Source: Clostridia bacterium (GTDB lineage: Bacteria; Bacillota; Clostridia; Oscillospirales; CAG-272). Taken from it: a stretch of DNA of 43,075 nucleotides. The stretch covers positions 1 to 43,075 of the forward strand of contig JAFTJZ010000021.1 of assembly GCA_017456145.1 (NCBI GenBank). The letters are read 5' to 3'. The notes beneath the pieces are model-generated. The model saw only the letters and a program-made list of their open reading frames with translations, had not been told where the DNA came from and searched no databases. A program made the translations under genes and the position numbers. Positions 15,888 through 25,512 of this stretch are shown here, one piece after another. How positions within the stretch are numbered: position 1 is the stretch's first letter; each line of letters opens with the position of its first letter.

Positions 15888-17903
15888 ATGTCGCAGAGTG
15901 CCGTGTTTACCTTGAAAAGCGAATTTACCCCGACGGGAGATCAACCGGCAGCGATCGATGCGCTGGTGGCCGGGATCGAGGCGGGAGAGCGGATGCAAAC
16001 ACTGCTGGGCGTGACGGGGTCGGGCAAAACCTTCACGATGGCGAACGTCATCGCGCGTTGTGGTAGACCAACGCTCATTCTTGAGCCGAACAAAACGCTG
16101 GCGGCCCAGGTCTGCAGCGAGATGCGGGAATTTTTTCCGGACGATGCGGTGGAATATTTCGTTTCCTATTATGATTATTACCAGCCCGAGGCATACATAC
16201 CCGGACGGGATATGTATATAGAAAAGGACGCGTTGGTCAATGATGAGATCGACCGCTTGCGCCACAGCGCGACCAGTGCCTTGTTTGAGGGGCGTAACGT
16301 CATTATTGTGGCGAGTGTTTCCTGCATTTATTCGCTTGGTGACCCGGCAGAATATCAGGCCTTGCATCTGGCCATTCGTCAGGGAATGCTGATGGATCGT
16401 GACACGTTGGTGCGGCAATTGGTCGCCATCAGCTATACGCGAAACGATATTGATTTCAAACGTGATACCTTCCGCGTACGCGGCGATGTGGTGGAGATCA
16501 TTCCCGCCAATCACGACGATCGCGCGCTGCGGGTGGAATTTTTTGACGATGAGATCGACCGCATCAGCGAGATCAACGTGGTGACGGGAGAGGTGCTGAG
16601 GCATATTTCCTATGCGGCGATCTACCCTGCGACCCACTATGCGGTCTCGGACGAAAAGAGAGAGGCAGCACTGTGCCGGATCGAGCAGGAGATGATCGAG
16701 CGAGTGGAATATTTCACAGAAAACGGGCAGCTTTTGGAGGCGCAGCGCATTGAGCAGCGCACCAAGTACGATCTGGAAATGCTGCGCGAGATCGGCTATT
16801 GCTCGGGGGTGGAGAACTATTCCCGCGTGCTGGCGGGGCGAGAGGTCGGTGCAACGCCTTATACGCTGATGGATTATTTTCCCGAGGATTTTCTGCTGTT
16901 TGTGGATGAATCGCACGTCACACTGCCGCAGGTTCGAGGAATGAGCGGCGGCGATACGGCGCGAAAGAAAAATTTGGTGGAATACGGCTTTCGTCTTCCT
17001 TCCGCGTATGACAACCGTCCGCTGTATTTTGAGGAATTTGAGCAAAAGATCAACCAGGCGGTGTTTGTCAGTGCAACGCCGGGAGATTATGAGAAGGAGA
17101 ACGCCACTGCCACGGTGGAGCAGTTGATCCGCCCGACGGGACTTCTTGACCCGATGATCTCGGTGCGCCCCATCGAAGGGCAGATCGACGATCTGCTCGG
17201 TGAGATCAGAGCGCGTGAGGCCAAGGGCGAGCGGGTGCTGGTGACAACGCTGACCAAGAAAATGGCAGAGGATCTGACCGAGTACTTGGAGCAGAACGGA
17301 GTCAAGGTACGCTATATCCATTTCAACGTGGATACCATGGAGCGCATGGAGATCATCCGCGATCTGCGCTTGGGTGTGTTTGACGTGCTGGTTGGGATCA
17401 ACCTTTTGCGCGAGGGCTTGGATATTCCCGAGGTGTCGCTGGTGGCGATACTGGACGCCGACAAGGAGGGATTCCTTCGCGCCGAGCGCTCTTTGATCCA
17501 GACCATCGGTCGTGCGGCGCGAAACGCGTCGGGACAGGTGATCATGTATGCCGACGTGGTGACCCGTTCTATGGAGGCTGCCATCGGCGAGACCGAGCGT
17601 CGCCGTGCGGTACAGGAGGCGTACAATCGCGCGCACGGCATCACACCGACCACCATCATTAAGGGCGTGCGCGATGTGATCGACATCGGTGCCTCGGATG
17701 CCGACGAGCGGGACGGCAAGGGCAAGCGTGACCGCAAGGGTGGCCGCTTGAGAGCCGATGCGCAAAAGAAACTGTCTGGTGATGCGCTGGCAAAGCATAT
17801 CGAGCAGCTGACTGCGGAAATGAAGGCTGCCGCCCGTGCGCTTGAATTTGAGAAGGCTGCCTACCTGCGCGATGAAATCGCCAAGCTCAAGGACGGAAAG
17901 TAA
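15888..17903 (+). CDS. uvrB: Excinuclease ABC subunit UvrB
   Basis: A 671-residue DNA-damage verification helicase-like subunit of nucleotide excision repair. ATG 15888 follows GTGGAGGTG. The in-frame upstream extension overlaps the promoter and is not used. Motifs: Walker [11 protein letters not shown] (41-50), the Tyr-rich beta-hairpin [12 protein letters not shown] (about 91-103), DESHVT, ATPGDYE, the helicase C-terminal motifs ([22 protein letters not shown]) and the C-terminal UVR domain ([12 protein letters not shown]) that contacts UvrC. UvrA is encoded 1.2 kb downstream in the same direction. Confidence 0.97.
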   Translation: MSQSAVFTLKSEFTPTGDQPAAIDALVAGIEAGERMQTLLGVTGSGKTFTMANVIARCGRPTLILEPNKTLAAQVCSEMREFFPDDAVEYFVSYYDYYQPEAYIPGRDMYIEKDALVNDEIDRLRHSATSALFEGRNVIIVASVSCIYSLGDPAEYQALHLAIRQGMLMDRDTLVRQLVAISYTRNDIDFKRDTFRVRGDVVEIIPANHDDRALRVEFFDDEIDRISEINVVTGEVLRHISYAAIYPATHYAVSDEKREAALCRIEQEMIERVEYFTENGQLLEAQRIEQRTKYDLEMLREIGYCSGVENYSRVLAGREVGATPYTLMDYFPEDFLLFVDESHVTLPQVRGMSGGDTARKKNLVEYGFRLPSAYDNRPLYFEEFEQKINQAVFVSATPGDYEKENATATVEQLIRPTGLLDPMISVRPIEGQIDDLLGEIRAREAKGERVLVTTLTKKMAEDLTEYLEQNGVKVRYIHFNVDTMERMEIIRDLRLGVFDVLVGINLLREGLDIPEVSLVAILDADKEGFLRAERSLIQTIGRAARNASGQVIMYADVVTRSMEAAIGETERRRAVQEAYNRAHGITPTTIIKGVRDVIDIGASDADERDGKGKRDRKGGRLRADAQKKLSGDALAKHIEQLTAEMKAAARALEFEKAAYLRDEIAKLKDGK

Positions 17904-17971
17904 TATAAAGGCAAAGACACGGTTCACTTTTATCATTTATAATATAAACCAATAAAAAGGAGCGTTGTATT

Positions 17972-19030
17972 ATGAAACAGTATCTCATCCCAAGCACAGG
18001 CCAATTCTATAAAGCCAATATGCATACGCATTCCACGGTGTCCGACGGGCATCTGACCCCGCAGGAGGTCAAGGAGCTTTACAAGACAAACGGTTATTCG
18101 GTCGTGGCGTTTACCGATCACAATATCATCAAGCCGCATTCCGATCTCAACGATGAGGACTTTCTTACCATTACGGGTGTGGAGCTCAACACCGAATATC
18201 TGGTGGCTCAGCCGATCTCGTTTTCCGAAATGCCGACGTATCATCTCAATTTTTACTCCCGCGACCCCGAGGTGACCACCTATCCGGGTGCGTCTTTGTA
18301 CTATATCTACCCCGCTCATCGTGACCGCGTGGATGAAAAGGAATACAACAGCAAATACATTCGCCGCTACGGGCCTGACGGGCAGAACGATATGATTGCC
18401 ATGATGCGCAAGGAGGGCTATCTCAACTCTTATAACCACCCCGCATGGTCGTTGCAATCGTATCCCGATTATGCGGGTCTTGAGGGGATCTGCGCCGTCG
18501 AGGTTTTCAATTCCACCTGCCAGTGCGACGGTTACGATCTGGATGCCTCCGATCACGTGCTGCAGGATCTGCTCAAGCTCGGGAAACGCGTCTATCCCGT
18601 GGCGTCGGACGATATACACAATCGGCGGGAGGCTTGCCGCGGCTGGATCATGGTCAAAGCCCCTGCGCTGGAATATCAAGCGTTTCTGGATGCTTACGAG
18701 CGCGGTGATTTTTATGCCTCATGGGGACCCGAAATTCATGATCTTTGGATCGAGGGCGGCGTGCTGCACGTCGATTGCTCCGAGGTGCAAAGTATCGCGA
18801 TCGTGACCGAGCGCCGTTTCACTGCTCGCCGCCGTGCGACCGAGGATGCACCGCTGACAAGTGCCGAGTTTGATCTCAAGCATTATTTTGACGAGGTCCA
18901 TCGCGGGCAGTATGACAAGCGTGCCTTCGTCCGCTTGGTGCTGATCGATCAGGACGGAAACAAAGCTATGACCCGGGGCTACTTTGCCGACGAGCTGACT
19001 TTGGCTGCAAGAGGTCTGTCGGAAGACTGA
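17972..19030 (+). CDS. PHP-domain metal-dependent phosphoesterase
   Basis: A 352-residue protein with polymerase-and-histidinol-phosphatase motifs: NMHTHSTVSDG at 17-27, AFTDHN around 47-52, a GVELNTEY metal ligand region around 69, NHPAW near 151 and SDDIHN around 211. The C-terminal ~100 residues form a beta-rich domain (IHDLWIEGGVLHVDCSEVQSIAIV) as in other PHP proteins without a polymerase domain. RBS AAGGAG. It sits between uvrB and uvrA and may be co-transcribed. I cannot tell whether it acts on nucleotides, sugar phosphates or another substrate. Confidence 0.8.
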   Translation: MKQYLIPSTGQFYKANMHTHSTVSDGHLTPQEVKELYKTNGYSVVAFTDHNIIKPHSDLNDEDFLTITGVELNTEYLVAQPISFSEMPTYHLNFYSRDPEVTTYPGASLYYIYPAHRDRVDEKEYNSKYIRRYGPDGQNDMIAMMRKEGYLNSYNHPAWSLQSYPDYAGLEGICAVEVFNSTCQCDGYDLDASDHVLQDLLKLGKRVYPVASDDIHNRREACRGWIMVKAPALEYQAFLDAYERGDFYASWGPEIHDLWIEGGVLHVDCSEVQSIAIVTERRFTARRRATEDAPLTSAEFDLKHYFDEVHRGQYDKRAFVRLVLIDQDGNKAMTRGYFADELTLAARGLSED

Positions 19031-19126
19031 CGTTCTATTTCATAAAGTTCTTTGGGGATCCAAAAGCTTTTCTGAGAGAAAGGGTTTCGATCGCCAAAGG
19101 TAACCATAAGGAGTTATTCAAACCAA

Positions 19127-21955
19127 ATGCAATCCAACATTGAGATCAGGGGCGCTCGCGTCCATAATCTGAAAAATATCAGCCTGACCATCCCGCGTGA
19201 CAAGCTGGTCGTTCTGACGGGACTTTCCGGGTCGGGCAAATCATCTCTGGCGTTTGACACCATCTACGCCGAGGGACACCGCCGCTTTGTCGAGTCGCTG
19301 TCCTCTTATGCCCGTATGTTTCTCGGGCAGATGGACAAGCCCGAGGTCGATTCCATCGAGGGACTCTCTCCCGCCATTTCCATCGACCAGAAGACAACGT
19401 CCAAAAACCCGCGCTCCACGGTCGGAACGGTAACGGAGATCTACGATTATCTCCGCTTGCTCTATGCTCGCATCGGTGTGCCGCATTGTCCCATTTGCGG
19501 CAAGGAGATCCGCAGACAGAGCGTAGATCAGATCATCGAGAGAATTTTGCAGCTGCCGCAGGGGGAGCGCTTTATGATCATGGCTCCCGTCGTACGCGCC
19601 CAGAAGGGCATGCACGAGAAGGTGTTTGCCGATGCCAAAAAGAGCGGCTTTGTCCGCGTGTGTGTGGACGGCAATATGTACGATCTATCCGAGGAGATCA
19701 AGCTGGACAAAAACAAAAAGCACAGCATTGAGATCGTGGTCGATCGCCTTGCCATCCGAGAGGATATGCGCTCGCGTCTTTCCGACTCGGTAGAGACGGC
19801 GCTGCGTCTGGCAGACGGGCATCTTTTGGTGGTGACGGTGCCGCGCGACGGCGGCGAGGGCGAGCGCATGGAATTTTCCCAATCCTACGCCTGCGAGGAG
19901 CACGGCATTTCGGTGGGCGAGCTGGAGCCGAGAATGTTTTCCTTTAACAACCCCACGGGTGCTTGCCCCAAGTGTGCGGGCATTGGCGATATGCAGGTCA
20001 TCTCGGTCAAAAAGGTATTACCTTATCCCGAGCGTTCGCTGCACGATGGAGCCATTGCCGTCAACGGGTTCAAATCCTTGGAGGAGGAGAGCTGGAACGG
20101 CCCGCTGTTTGAGGCGGTTGGCAAGGTGGCAGGCTTTACGCTGGACACGCCCATCAAGGACTTTTCCAAGGATGCCATGCAGACGCTGCTCTGGGGGACG
20201 GGAGACCGCACCTACGATATTCACCGCTATTTCGGCGGGGAAGGGCATCATCAGAAAAACGTACGCTTTGACGGCCTGATCCCCATGATCCAATCTCGCA
20301 TGGCGGGGGGGTTTAACGCGGATTATTATCAGCAGTTTGCCGAGGATGCGCCCTGTCCCTCATGCCGCGGCAAGAGGCTTTCGCCCATGACGCTTGCCGT
20401 GACGGTGGGAGGTAAGAGCATTTCTGAATTTTGCGATATGTCGGTGCTGCAGGCGCTGGATTTCGTTGAAAAGCTGACGCTGACCGAGACCGAGGCGGCG
20501 ATTGCCGAGGCGATCTTAAAGGAGGTTCGCTCCCGCTTGAATTTCTTGCGCAGCGTGGGCTTGGAATATCTGACGCTTTCCCGCAAGGCGGGGACGCTGT
20601 CGGGCGGCGAGGCACAGCGCATTCGTCTGGCGACCCAGATCGGCTCGACACTGATGGGGGTGCTTTACATTCTGGACGAGCCGTCCATCGGCCTGCATCA
20701 GCGGGACAACACCAAGCTGATCAACACACTTCACGGGCTGCGTGATCTTGGAAACACGGTCATCGTGGTCGAGCATGACGAGGACACCATGCGCGCAGCG
20801 GATTATATTGTGGATATCGGCCCCGGTGCGGGTATTCACGGTGGGCAGGTGATCGCGCAAGGCACACCCGAGGAGGTCATGCAAAATACCGATTCGCTGA
20901 CGGGCGACTATCTTTCGGGGCGCAAGCGGATCGAGGTGCCCACTGATCGGCGCGCGGGGAACGGTAAGATGCTGCGCGTGGTTGGTGCGCGGCAGAATAA
21001 TCTGAAAAATCTGACGGTGGACATTCCGCTGGGCTGTTTCGTTTGCGTGAGCGGAGTCTCCGGGTCGGGCAAGTCGTCGCTGGTCAACGGGATTCTTTAT
21101 CCTGCGCTGGCGTCCAAGCTCAATGGTGCGCTGACCTATCCCGGTGATTGTGACAGCATTGAAGGTGTGGAGCATCTGGACAAGATCATTGCCATCGATC
21201 AAAGTCCCATCGGACGGACGCCGCGCTCCAATCCTGCGACCTACACAGGTCTGTTCAACGACATCCGTGAGCTGTTTGCCGCAACGCCGGACGCTAAGAT
21301 GCGCGGCTACGGTGCGGGGCGCTTTTCCTTCAATGTCAAGGGTGGGCGCTGCGAGACGTGTGAGGGTGACGGTGTTAAATGCATTGAGATGCACTTTTTA
21401 CCCGACGTTTACGTTAAGTGTGATGTGTGTCACGGCAAACGATATAATCATGATACGCTGGAGTGCAAGTACAAGGGAAAGAATATTTACGACGTGCTGG
21501 AGATGACGGTGGAGGAGGGCTTGACCTTCTTTGACGGGCTGCCCAAGCTCAAGCGCAAGCTGCAGACGCTCTACGACGTGGGGCTGGGGTACATCAAGAT
21601 CGGACAATCCTCAACGACGCTCTCCGGCGGAGAGGCGCAGCGCGTCAAGCTGGCGACCGAGCTGTCCCGCCGACCGACCGGAAAAACCATCTACGTTCTG
21701 GACGAGCCGACGACGGGGCTGCACTCCGCCGACGTGGCAAAGCTGCTCGAGGTTCTGCAACGACTTTGCGAGAACGGCAACTCGGTACTGATCATCGAGC
21801 ACAACCTGGATGTCATCAAGACGGCGGACTATATCATCGACCTCGGCCCCGAGGGCGGGGACGGCGGCGGCACTGTGGTCGCAACCGGTACTCCCGAACA
21901 GGTCGCGCAGAACCCGAACTCCTATACGGGGCAGTTCTTGAAGAAGATGCTGTGA
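19127..21955 (+). CDS. uvrA: Excinuclease ABC subunit UvrA
   Basis: A 942-residue damage-sensing ATPase of nucleotide excision repair. It has two ABC modules: Walker [10 protein letters not shown] (32-40) with [17 protein letters not shown] signature, and GVSGSGKSS with [16 protein letters not shown]. Zinc-binding CxxC pairs are present (CPICG, CPKCAG, CPSCRG, CETCEG, CDVCHG). The insertion domain and the C-terminal glycine-rich end (GPEGGDGGG) are intact and the length is normal. AAGGAG lies about 13 nt before the ATG, slightly far. A hairpin terminator follows at 21961. Confidence 0.97.
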   Translation: MQSNIEIRGARVHNLKNISLTIPRDKLVVLTGLSGSGKSSLAFDTIYAEGHRRFVESLSSYARMFLGQMDKPEVDSIEGLSPAISIDQKTTSKNPRSTVGTVTEIYDYLRLLYARIGVPHCPICGKEIRRQSVDQIIERILQLPQGERFMIMAPVVRAQKGMHEKVFADAKKSGFVRVCVDGNMYDLSEEIKLDKNKKHSIEIVVDRLAIREDMRSRLSDSVETALRLADGHLLVVTVPRDGGEGERMEFSQSYACEEHGISVGELEPRMFSFNNPTGACPKCAGIGDMQVISVKKVLPYPERSLHDGAIAVNGFKSLEEESWNGPLFEAVGKVAGFTLDTPIKDFSKDAMQTLLWGTGDRTYDIHRYFGGEGHHQKNVRFDGLIPMIQSRMAGGFNADYYQQFAEDAPCPSCRGKRLSPMTLAVTVGGKSISEFCDMSVLQALDFVEKLTLTETEAAIAEAILKEVRSRLNFLRSVGLEYLTLSRKAGTLSGGEAQRIRLATQIGSTLMGVLYILDEPSIGLHQRDNTKLINTLHGLRDLGNTVIVVEHDEDTMRAADYIVDIGPGAGIHGGQVIAQGTPEEVMQNTDSLTGDYLSGRKRIEVPTDRRAGNGKMLRVVGARQNNLKNLTVDIPLGCFVCVSGVSGSGKSSLVNGILYPALASKLNGALTYPGDCDSIEGVEHLDKIIAIDQSPIGRTPRSNPATYTGLFNDIRELFAATPDAKMRGYGAGRFSFNVKGGRCETCEGDGVKCIEMHFLPDVYVKCDVCHGKRYNHDTLECKYKGKNIYDVLEMTVEEGLTFFDGLPKLKRKLQTLYDVGLGYIKIGQSSTTLSGGEAQRVKLATELSRRPTGKTIYVLDEPTTGLHSADVAKLLEVLQRLCENGNSVLIIEHNLDVIKTADYIIDLGPEGGDGGGTVVATGTPEQVAQNPNSYTGQFLKKML

Positions 21956-21960
21956 TTTTA

Positions 21961-21994
21961 CGGGGGAAACTTTTTTGAAAAAAAGTTTCCCCCG
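21961..21994 (+). terminator. uvrA terminator of the AAACTTTTTTG hairpin family
   Basis: CGGGGGAAACTTTTTT pairs with AAAAAAAGTTTCCCCCG around a single G. The apical AAACTTTTT part is shared with the hairpin at 12839-12870 while the base of the stem differs. Confidence 0.7.
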
Positions 21995-22172
21995 AACCCC
22001 CTTCAAAAAACTTTTGGGAAATTTATTGGCTGGATTTTTAGCGGATCGGTTTTGAATAAACGGACAGCATCGTCCATTTGGGGCCCCTGCCCCAAATGAT
22101 TGACAAAGAGTTCCCCACATAAAGCGTATTGCTTACGAGCTTGTCGGTCGCCAGCCACGGAGTCAGGGGGAG

Positions 22173-22217
22173 GCGGGGGACAGAAACTACGGCGTTTGAG
22201 TTGGTTCTGTCCCCCGC
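22173..22217. other. Conserved-loop hairpin, copy 1 (candidate structured element)
   Basis: Perfect 13-bp stem GCGGGGGACAGAA (22173-22185) / TTCTGTCCCCCGC (22205-22217) with the 19-nt loop ACTACGGCGTTTGAGTTGG. A second copy at 42858-42904 has a different stem but the same loop at 17 of 19 positions. It lies in the 21956-22467 gap, which also contains the uvrA terminator, a CATTTGGGG...CCCCAAATG hairpin (about 22075-22099) and the rplM promoter. I find no gene there. Confidence 0.7.
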
Positions 22218-22391
22218 GAAAACAGTTGAATTCGAGAATAACTTGCTATCTATATAATTTTCACCGCATGAAAAAACACCTCACCCCTACGAAAACACCC
22301 CGAAAACACGCGATTTTAAGAGCATTTGCGAGCATTTGATCACCTAAATCAAAATAATCGAAAATTTATCCAACTTTTTTTCAAAAACCTA

Positions 22392-22420
22392 TTGACAAAA
22401 CCGCAAACGGGTGGTATAAT
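22392..22420 (+). promoter_or_regulatory. rplM-rpsI promoter
   Basis: TTGACA (22392-22397), 17 bp, TATAAT (22415-22420). The leader is only about 45 nt and shows no obvious autoregulatory structure. Confidence 0.88.
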
Positions 22421-22467
22421 ATGTCGGTCTGATAAATCACAAACTTTTTTTCGGAGGAAAACACAAC

Positions 22468-22896
22468 ATGTCTACTTTCATGCAGAAAAAAGAGAACGTA
22501 GTCCGCAAGTGGTACGTTCTGGATGCTGCAGGCAAGCCCATGGGCCGTGTCGCTGCCGTTGCTGCCACGCTTTTGCGCGGTAAGAACGACCCCGAGTTCA
22601 CCCCCCATGTTGACTGCGGTCATTTCGTTATCATCATCAACGCTGAAAAGGCTGTCCTCACCGGCAACAAGCTGGAGGACAAGTATTACCATCATCATTC
22701 CGGCTACATCGGCGGTCTGAAGTCTGTTCAGTACAAGACCCTGATGGCAACCAAGCCCGAGATGGCGATGGAGCTGGCCGTGAAGGGTATGATCCCCCAC
22801 AATAAGATCGGTGCCGCTGCTGCAACCCGTCTGAAGGTTTACGCAGGTGCCGCTCATAAGCACGAGGCACAAAAGCCCGTTGCTTACGAGATGTAA
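22468..22896 (+). CDS. rplM: 50S ribosomal protein L13
   Basis: A 142-residue L13, an early-assembling protein of the large ribosomal subunit. Signatures: [54 protein letters not shown] and [39 protein letters not shown] precedes ATG 22468. It is the first gene of the conserved rplM-rpsI operon. Confidence 0.97.
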   Translation: MSTFMQKKENVVRKWYVLDAAGKPMGRVAAVAATLLRGKNDPEFTPHVDCGHFVIIINAEKAVLTGNKLEDKYYHHHSGYIGGLKSVQYKTLMATKPEMAMELAVKGMIPHNKIGAAAATRLKVYAGAAHKHEAQKPVAYEM

Positions 22897-22920
22897 TTTA
22901 GGAAAGGGAGGATAATATCA

Positions 22921-23322
22921 ATGTATACCAGCGCAAAACCCTATTTTTACGGAACCGGCAGAAGAAAGAAGTCTGTCGCTCGCGTTCGCATCGTTCCCGG
23001 TACGGGCGTGGTCACCATTAATGGTCGTGATATTGACGAGTACTTCGGTCTTGAGACTCTGAAGCTCATCGTCAATCAGCCCTTTGCTACCACCGGCACG
23101 GAGGGTAAGTTTGACATCATCGCTCGCGTCAACGGCGGTGGTTTCTCCGGTCAGGCAGGCGCGATCCGCCACGGTCTGTCCCGCGCACTCGTCGCTGCTG
23201 ACGAGGCAAACAAGCCCGCTCTGAAGGCCGCAGGTTTCCTGACCCGCGATCCTCGTATGAAGGAGAGAAAGAAGTACGGTCTGAAGGCAGCACGTCGTGC
23301 ACCCCAGTTCAGCAAGAGATAA
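22921..23322 (+). CDS. rpsI: 30S ribosomal protein S9
   Basis: A 133-residue S9 whose C-terminal tail reaches the decoding P site. Signatures: [73 protein letters not shown]. The last four codons plus stop form the attachment site of the integrated element that follows. The insertion restores the same residues, so the protein is unchanged, but the native terminator is now 7.9 kb away (31193-31220). Confidence 0.97.
   Translation: MYTSAKPYFYGTGRRKKSVARVRIVPGTGVVTINGRDIDEYFGLETLKLIVNQPFATTGTEGKFDIIARVNGGGFSGQAGAIRHGLSRALVAADEANKPALKAAGFLTRDPRMKERKKYGLKAARRAPQFSKR
23310..23322 (+). repeat. Left attachment site (attL core)
   Basis: CAGCAAGAGATAA, identical to 31155-31167. The flanking bases differ immediately on both sides, so the shared core is exactly 13 bp. 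It includes the rpsI stop codon. Confidence 0.88.
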
Positions 23323-23367
23323 TTACAATATTATCAAAAAACGAGAAAACAAGAGAAAAACAGAGAA

Positions 23368-23404
23368 AAACGCCGTTTTTACGAGATTTCGCAGAACGGC
23401 GTTT
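23368..23404 (+). terminator. Element-supplied terminator for rpsI
   Basis: AAACGCCGTT (23368-23377) pairs with AACGGCGTTT (23395-23404), followed by CTGTTTT. It is 46 nt behind the rpsI stop, so the element may bring a replacement for the terminator it displaced. Confidence 0.5.
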
Positions 23405-23409
23405 CTGTT

Positions 23410-23430
23410 TTGATGTCCGTTTGATGTCCG
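23410..23430 (+). repeat. Left integrase arm-type repeats
   Basis: Two copies of TTGATGTCCG (23410-23419 and 23421-23430), 11 bp apart. The same motif occurs three times near the right end (31007-31036). Confidence 0.7.
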
Positions 23431-23455
23431 AACGCTAAAAAATTATAAAAAATCA

Positions 23456-23488
23456 GCGGTTAAGGTGTAAAATCCTCAACCGCCTTTT
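23456..23488 (-). terminator. Terminator of the element's minus-strand operon
   Basis: GCGGTT (23456-23461) and AACCGC (23478-23483) with an inner AGG/CCT helix. On the minus strand a T-rich run follows, just past the last gene of the operon, which ends at 23494. Ts on the plus strand also allow termination in that direction. Confidence 0.75.
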
Positions 23489-23493
23489 TGCTT

Positions 23494-23733
23494 TTATCGG
23501 TTAGTTTCAATCAGATATTTTACAAGGTCAGGCAATATCCCTTGATTAGATGTATTACCGATAAATGATACATCTGCTATCTGTGGCGGTGTACCGCCGT
23601 TTGTGTACAGGCTCAAAACATCTAACATCTTGATACGCTTTTGTGTGCCGTCATTGTATGTAACATCTGCCCACACATCACGGTACATCTCTTTTTCAAG
23701 ATCGGAAAGTCTTTCATAGATTTTCTTCTGCAT
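23494..23733 (-). CDS. Small element protein, unknown (79 aa)
   Basis: Last gene of the element's minus-strand operon, overlapping the previous one by 20 bp. GAGGCGAT precedes the ATG. The N-terminus carries an amphipathic I-x-x-R-L-x-x-L-E helix shared with four neighbouring small proteins. The rest (YNDGTQKRIKMLDVLSLY) looks like a small mixed fold. Function unknown. Confidence 0.65.
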   Translation of the reverse strand: MQKKIYERLSDLEKEMYRDVWADVTYNDGTQKRIKMLDVLSLYTNGGTPPQIADVSFIGNTSNQGILPDLVKYLIETNR

Positions 23734-23941
23734 AAGCTATCGCCTCAATTCTGTTTAATATTCTTTGCACATCGTCAAGGCTGTTTCCGCTTACCACTCG
23801 GACAAAGCAAGCGTTTGGATTTGCTTCAAGCTCGTCAACAGAACATTCCTTTTCCACACCGTCAAAGTTTGCGAGAATGACAAGCCTATCAGGTGAAATT
23901 TCTTCAAGCCTTTTCAGCCTTTGAATTATGCTGTTCGTCAT
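23714..23941 (-). CDS. Small element protein, unknown (75 aa)
   Basis: Starts with the shared R-L-x-x-L-E helix (SIIQRLKRLEEI), followed by a beta-like segment (LVILANFDGVEKECSVDEL) and a helical end. It overlaps the genes on both sides. Acidic, no signal peptide, function unknown. Confidence 0.65.
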   Translation of the reverse strand: MTNSIIQRLKRLEEISPDRLVILANFDGVEKECSVDELEANPNACFVRVVSGNSLDDVQRILNRIEAIAYAEENL

Positions 23942-24053
23942 CTGCTATTGTTTCCTCTCCGAAAATTTCTCTTTCATACATTGAAATATCTTCGATTTCG
24001 ATTACCTCATCATTTTCTAACGCTTCAAGGCGTTTCAAAATATCCTTTGCCAT
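23904..24053 (-). CDS. Very small acidic element protein (49 aa)
   Basis: MAKDILKRLEALEND followed by a very acidic tail. The ATG at 24053 directly follows the stop codon of the 53-aa gene, and GAGG lies about 7 nt upstream within that gene's end. It overlaps the next gene by 38 bp. It shares the R-L-x-x-L-E N-terminal helix with its neighbours, which supports it as a real gene. Function unknown. Confidence 0.55.
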   Translation of the reverse strand: MAKDILKRLEALENDEVIEIEDISMYEREIFGEETIADDEQHNSKAEKA

Positions 24054-24215
24054 TTAGTCCTCGCTTTCAAAATCGTGTATATTTCTGTTTGGCTGTGGGT
24101 GATCTATCAGGTATTGAATATAGTCCAAAAATTCTTGATGTGCCTTTTCTATTGCCTCATCGTGTACTATCCTTTTTTCAACCTCAATCAGCCTGTTTTT
24201 AACCGTCTTACTCAT
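24054..24215 (-). CDS. Small element protein, unknown (53 aa)
   Basis: MSKTVKNRLIEVEKRIVHDE... ending in HDFESED. Its start overlaps the end of the 222-aa gene by 8 bp and its stop abuts the next start, as in a translationally coupled operon. It is predicted to be mostly helical. The N-terminal R-L-x-x-x-E pattern is like that of its neighbours. Function unknown. Confidence 0.55.
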   Translation of the reverse strand: MSKTVKNRLIEVEKRIVHDEAIEKAHQEFLDYIQYLIDHPQPNRNIHDFESED

Positions 24216-24876
24216 TGCTTGTATCAGGGATAGAATAGCCCTCTACCTTTGCTATAATTTCGTCTGTCCTGTCCATAAACTGCTTATCAAACACAGCGGA
24301 CAATTCAATTTCATCAGGTCTTAACGCATATTCTCCCCATTTGATAACTGCTTCAAGGGCTTGACTATGAGCATTGGGAACAAATTGCATAGTTCTGCCT
24401 TTGTCTGCCATTTCTCTATATCCCTGCTTTTCGCCTACTTCAATGAGTTTTGCTCCTATCAGCTTACGCATTGTATAATTTTCGGGATATTCGTCAGCAA
24501 GTGCCATTAAATCCCTGTTGCTTAACGCTCCGCTGTTAATCAGAGCAAGCCCCTTTTCGTCAATCTGTTCAGGGGTAGCCCTGAAATGTCTGTCAAATAC
24601 GCTGTTTGCTTCGTTAAGGATTTCGGCAAATTCTGCCTTTGCTTCTCTTACCACACTATCAAGGCGGTTTTTCAAGTCCCTTTGCGTTTGCTCATTCTTG
24701 ATATATGCTTCCTGTCTTTCGTTGGGATTTCTCCACCCTCTCTGCTGTTCCTTGTTCCACTTTTCACGTTCCTTGACAAGAGCATTTGCGTAAATCTCAA
24801 AGCCTGCACGTGCTTGTCTGTATGCGTTTCTCATTCTGTTGATATAATCGGTCAAATAAATTCTTTTCTCATTCAT
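24208..24876 (-). CDS. Helical element protein, unknown (222 aa)
   Basis: ATG 24876 is chosen because GGAGG lies about 9 nt upstream, and the further TTG would include that site in the coding region. The first ~105 residues form a long charged coiled-coil-like helix (NAYRQARAGFEIYANALVKE, KNRLDSVVREAKAEFAEILNEA). A helical C-terminal part follows (LINSGALSNRDLMALADEYPENYTMRKLIGAKL). The layout recalls phage scaffolding or head-assembly proteins, and phage satellites often encode a capsid-remodelling protein here, but I see no diagnostic motif. Unknown with that suggestion. Confidence 0.65.
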   Translation of the reverse strand: MNEKRIYLTDYINRMRNAYRQARAGFEIYANALVKEREKWNKEQQRGWRNPNERQEAYIKNEQTQRDLKNRLDSVVREAKAEFAEILNEANSVFDRHFRATPEQIDEKGLALINSGALSNRDLMALADEYPENYTMRKLIGAKLIEVGEKQGYREMADKGRTMQFVPNAHSQALEAVIKWGEYALRPDEIELSAVFDKQFMDRTDEIIAKVEGYSIPDTSNE

Positions 24877-24877
24877 T

Positions 24878-25132
24878 TTAATAGCCTCCAGCTTCAAAAA
24901 TTTTTGCGGTGTAGTTACCGTCTTTGTCTTTGCAAAGTTCCTTTGCGATCTGCCCTATAAAATTACCGCTTCCATAAGATAAATACGATATATTGCCATT
25001 GGTGGCGTGTTCCAAAAGTTGCTCGGCGGTCAATATCTTTTGTGCACCTTGCTTGTCCTTGATTATATATCTGCTTTCGGGATTGGCTTGCAAATATTCA
25101 TCAAGTTTTATCAATCTATCAATCATTGACAT
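24878..25132 (-). CDS. Small element protein, unknown (84 aa)
   Basis: AGAGGTGAT precedes the ATG. The N-terminus MSMIDRLIKLDEYL resembles the R-L-x-x-L-E helix of the other small genes. A central ILTAEQLLEHA segment and a Gly/Ser/Tyr-rich stretch follow. The stop is one nt from the next start. Function unknown. Confidence 0.6.
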   Translation of the reverse strand: MSMIDRLIKLDEYLQANPESRYIIKDKQGAQKILTAEQLLEHATNGNISYLSYGSGNFIGQIAKELCKDKDGNYTAKIFEAGGY

Positions 25133-25145
25133 AGTGTATCACCTC

Positions 25146-25508
25146 TCAATTATTCACACTCTTTTCAAGTTCTTCAATCCTTGAAAGAATGTCGATCTGC
25201 TCGGTGTACTTCAAGCAATTTTGCAGTATCAGGGCAGAGGCGTTTAATCGCACCTGTGGAGCGGTGTCGGTATCTTCCATAATGCCCCTGATCGTGTCAA
25301 CTGCCTTTGTCAATGTTGCTTGTAACGTGGTACAGGCTTCATTCAAAACAAGAGAACGCCTGCGGTCATATTCTGCCTTGAATGTTTCATCTGCAAGCCT
25401 GTTGTAAATCGTGGTACGGCTTACGCCTGAAATTTTCTCGGCTTCTGCTATGCTTCCACACGATAACAAGGCGGTCAATATGTGTTCGTCTTTCGGTTTC
25501 AATTCCAT
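25146..25508 (-). CDS. HTH protein resembling phage terminase small subunits
   Basis: 120 residues. ATG 25508 follows AAGGGGTGAT. The N-terminal half is a helix-turn-helix (DEHILTALLSCGSIAEAEKISGVSRTTIYNRLADETFKAEYD) like that of phBC6A51-type phage proteins and small terminase subunits, which recognise pac/cos DNA. The C-terminal half is helical (ALILQNCLKYTEQIDILSRIEELE), suited to oligomerisation. Phage satellites commonly encode their own small terminase subunit to redirect helper packaging, so this is the best candidate for that role. A transcriptional regulator is the alternative. Confidence 0.55.
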   Translation of the reverse strand: MELKPKDEHILTALLSCGSIAEAEKISGVSRTTIYNRLADETFKAEYDRRRSLVLNEACTTLQATLTKAVDTIRGIMEDTDTAPQVRLNASALILQNCLKYTEQIDILSRIEELEKSVNN

Positions 25509-25512
25509 TAAA

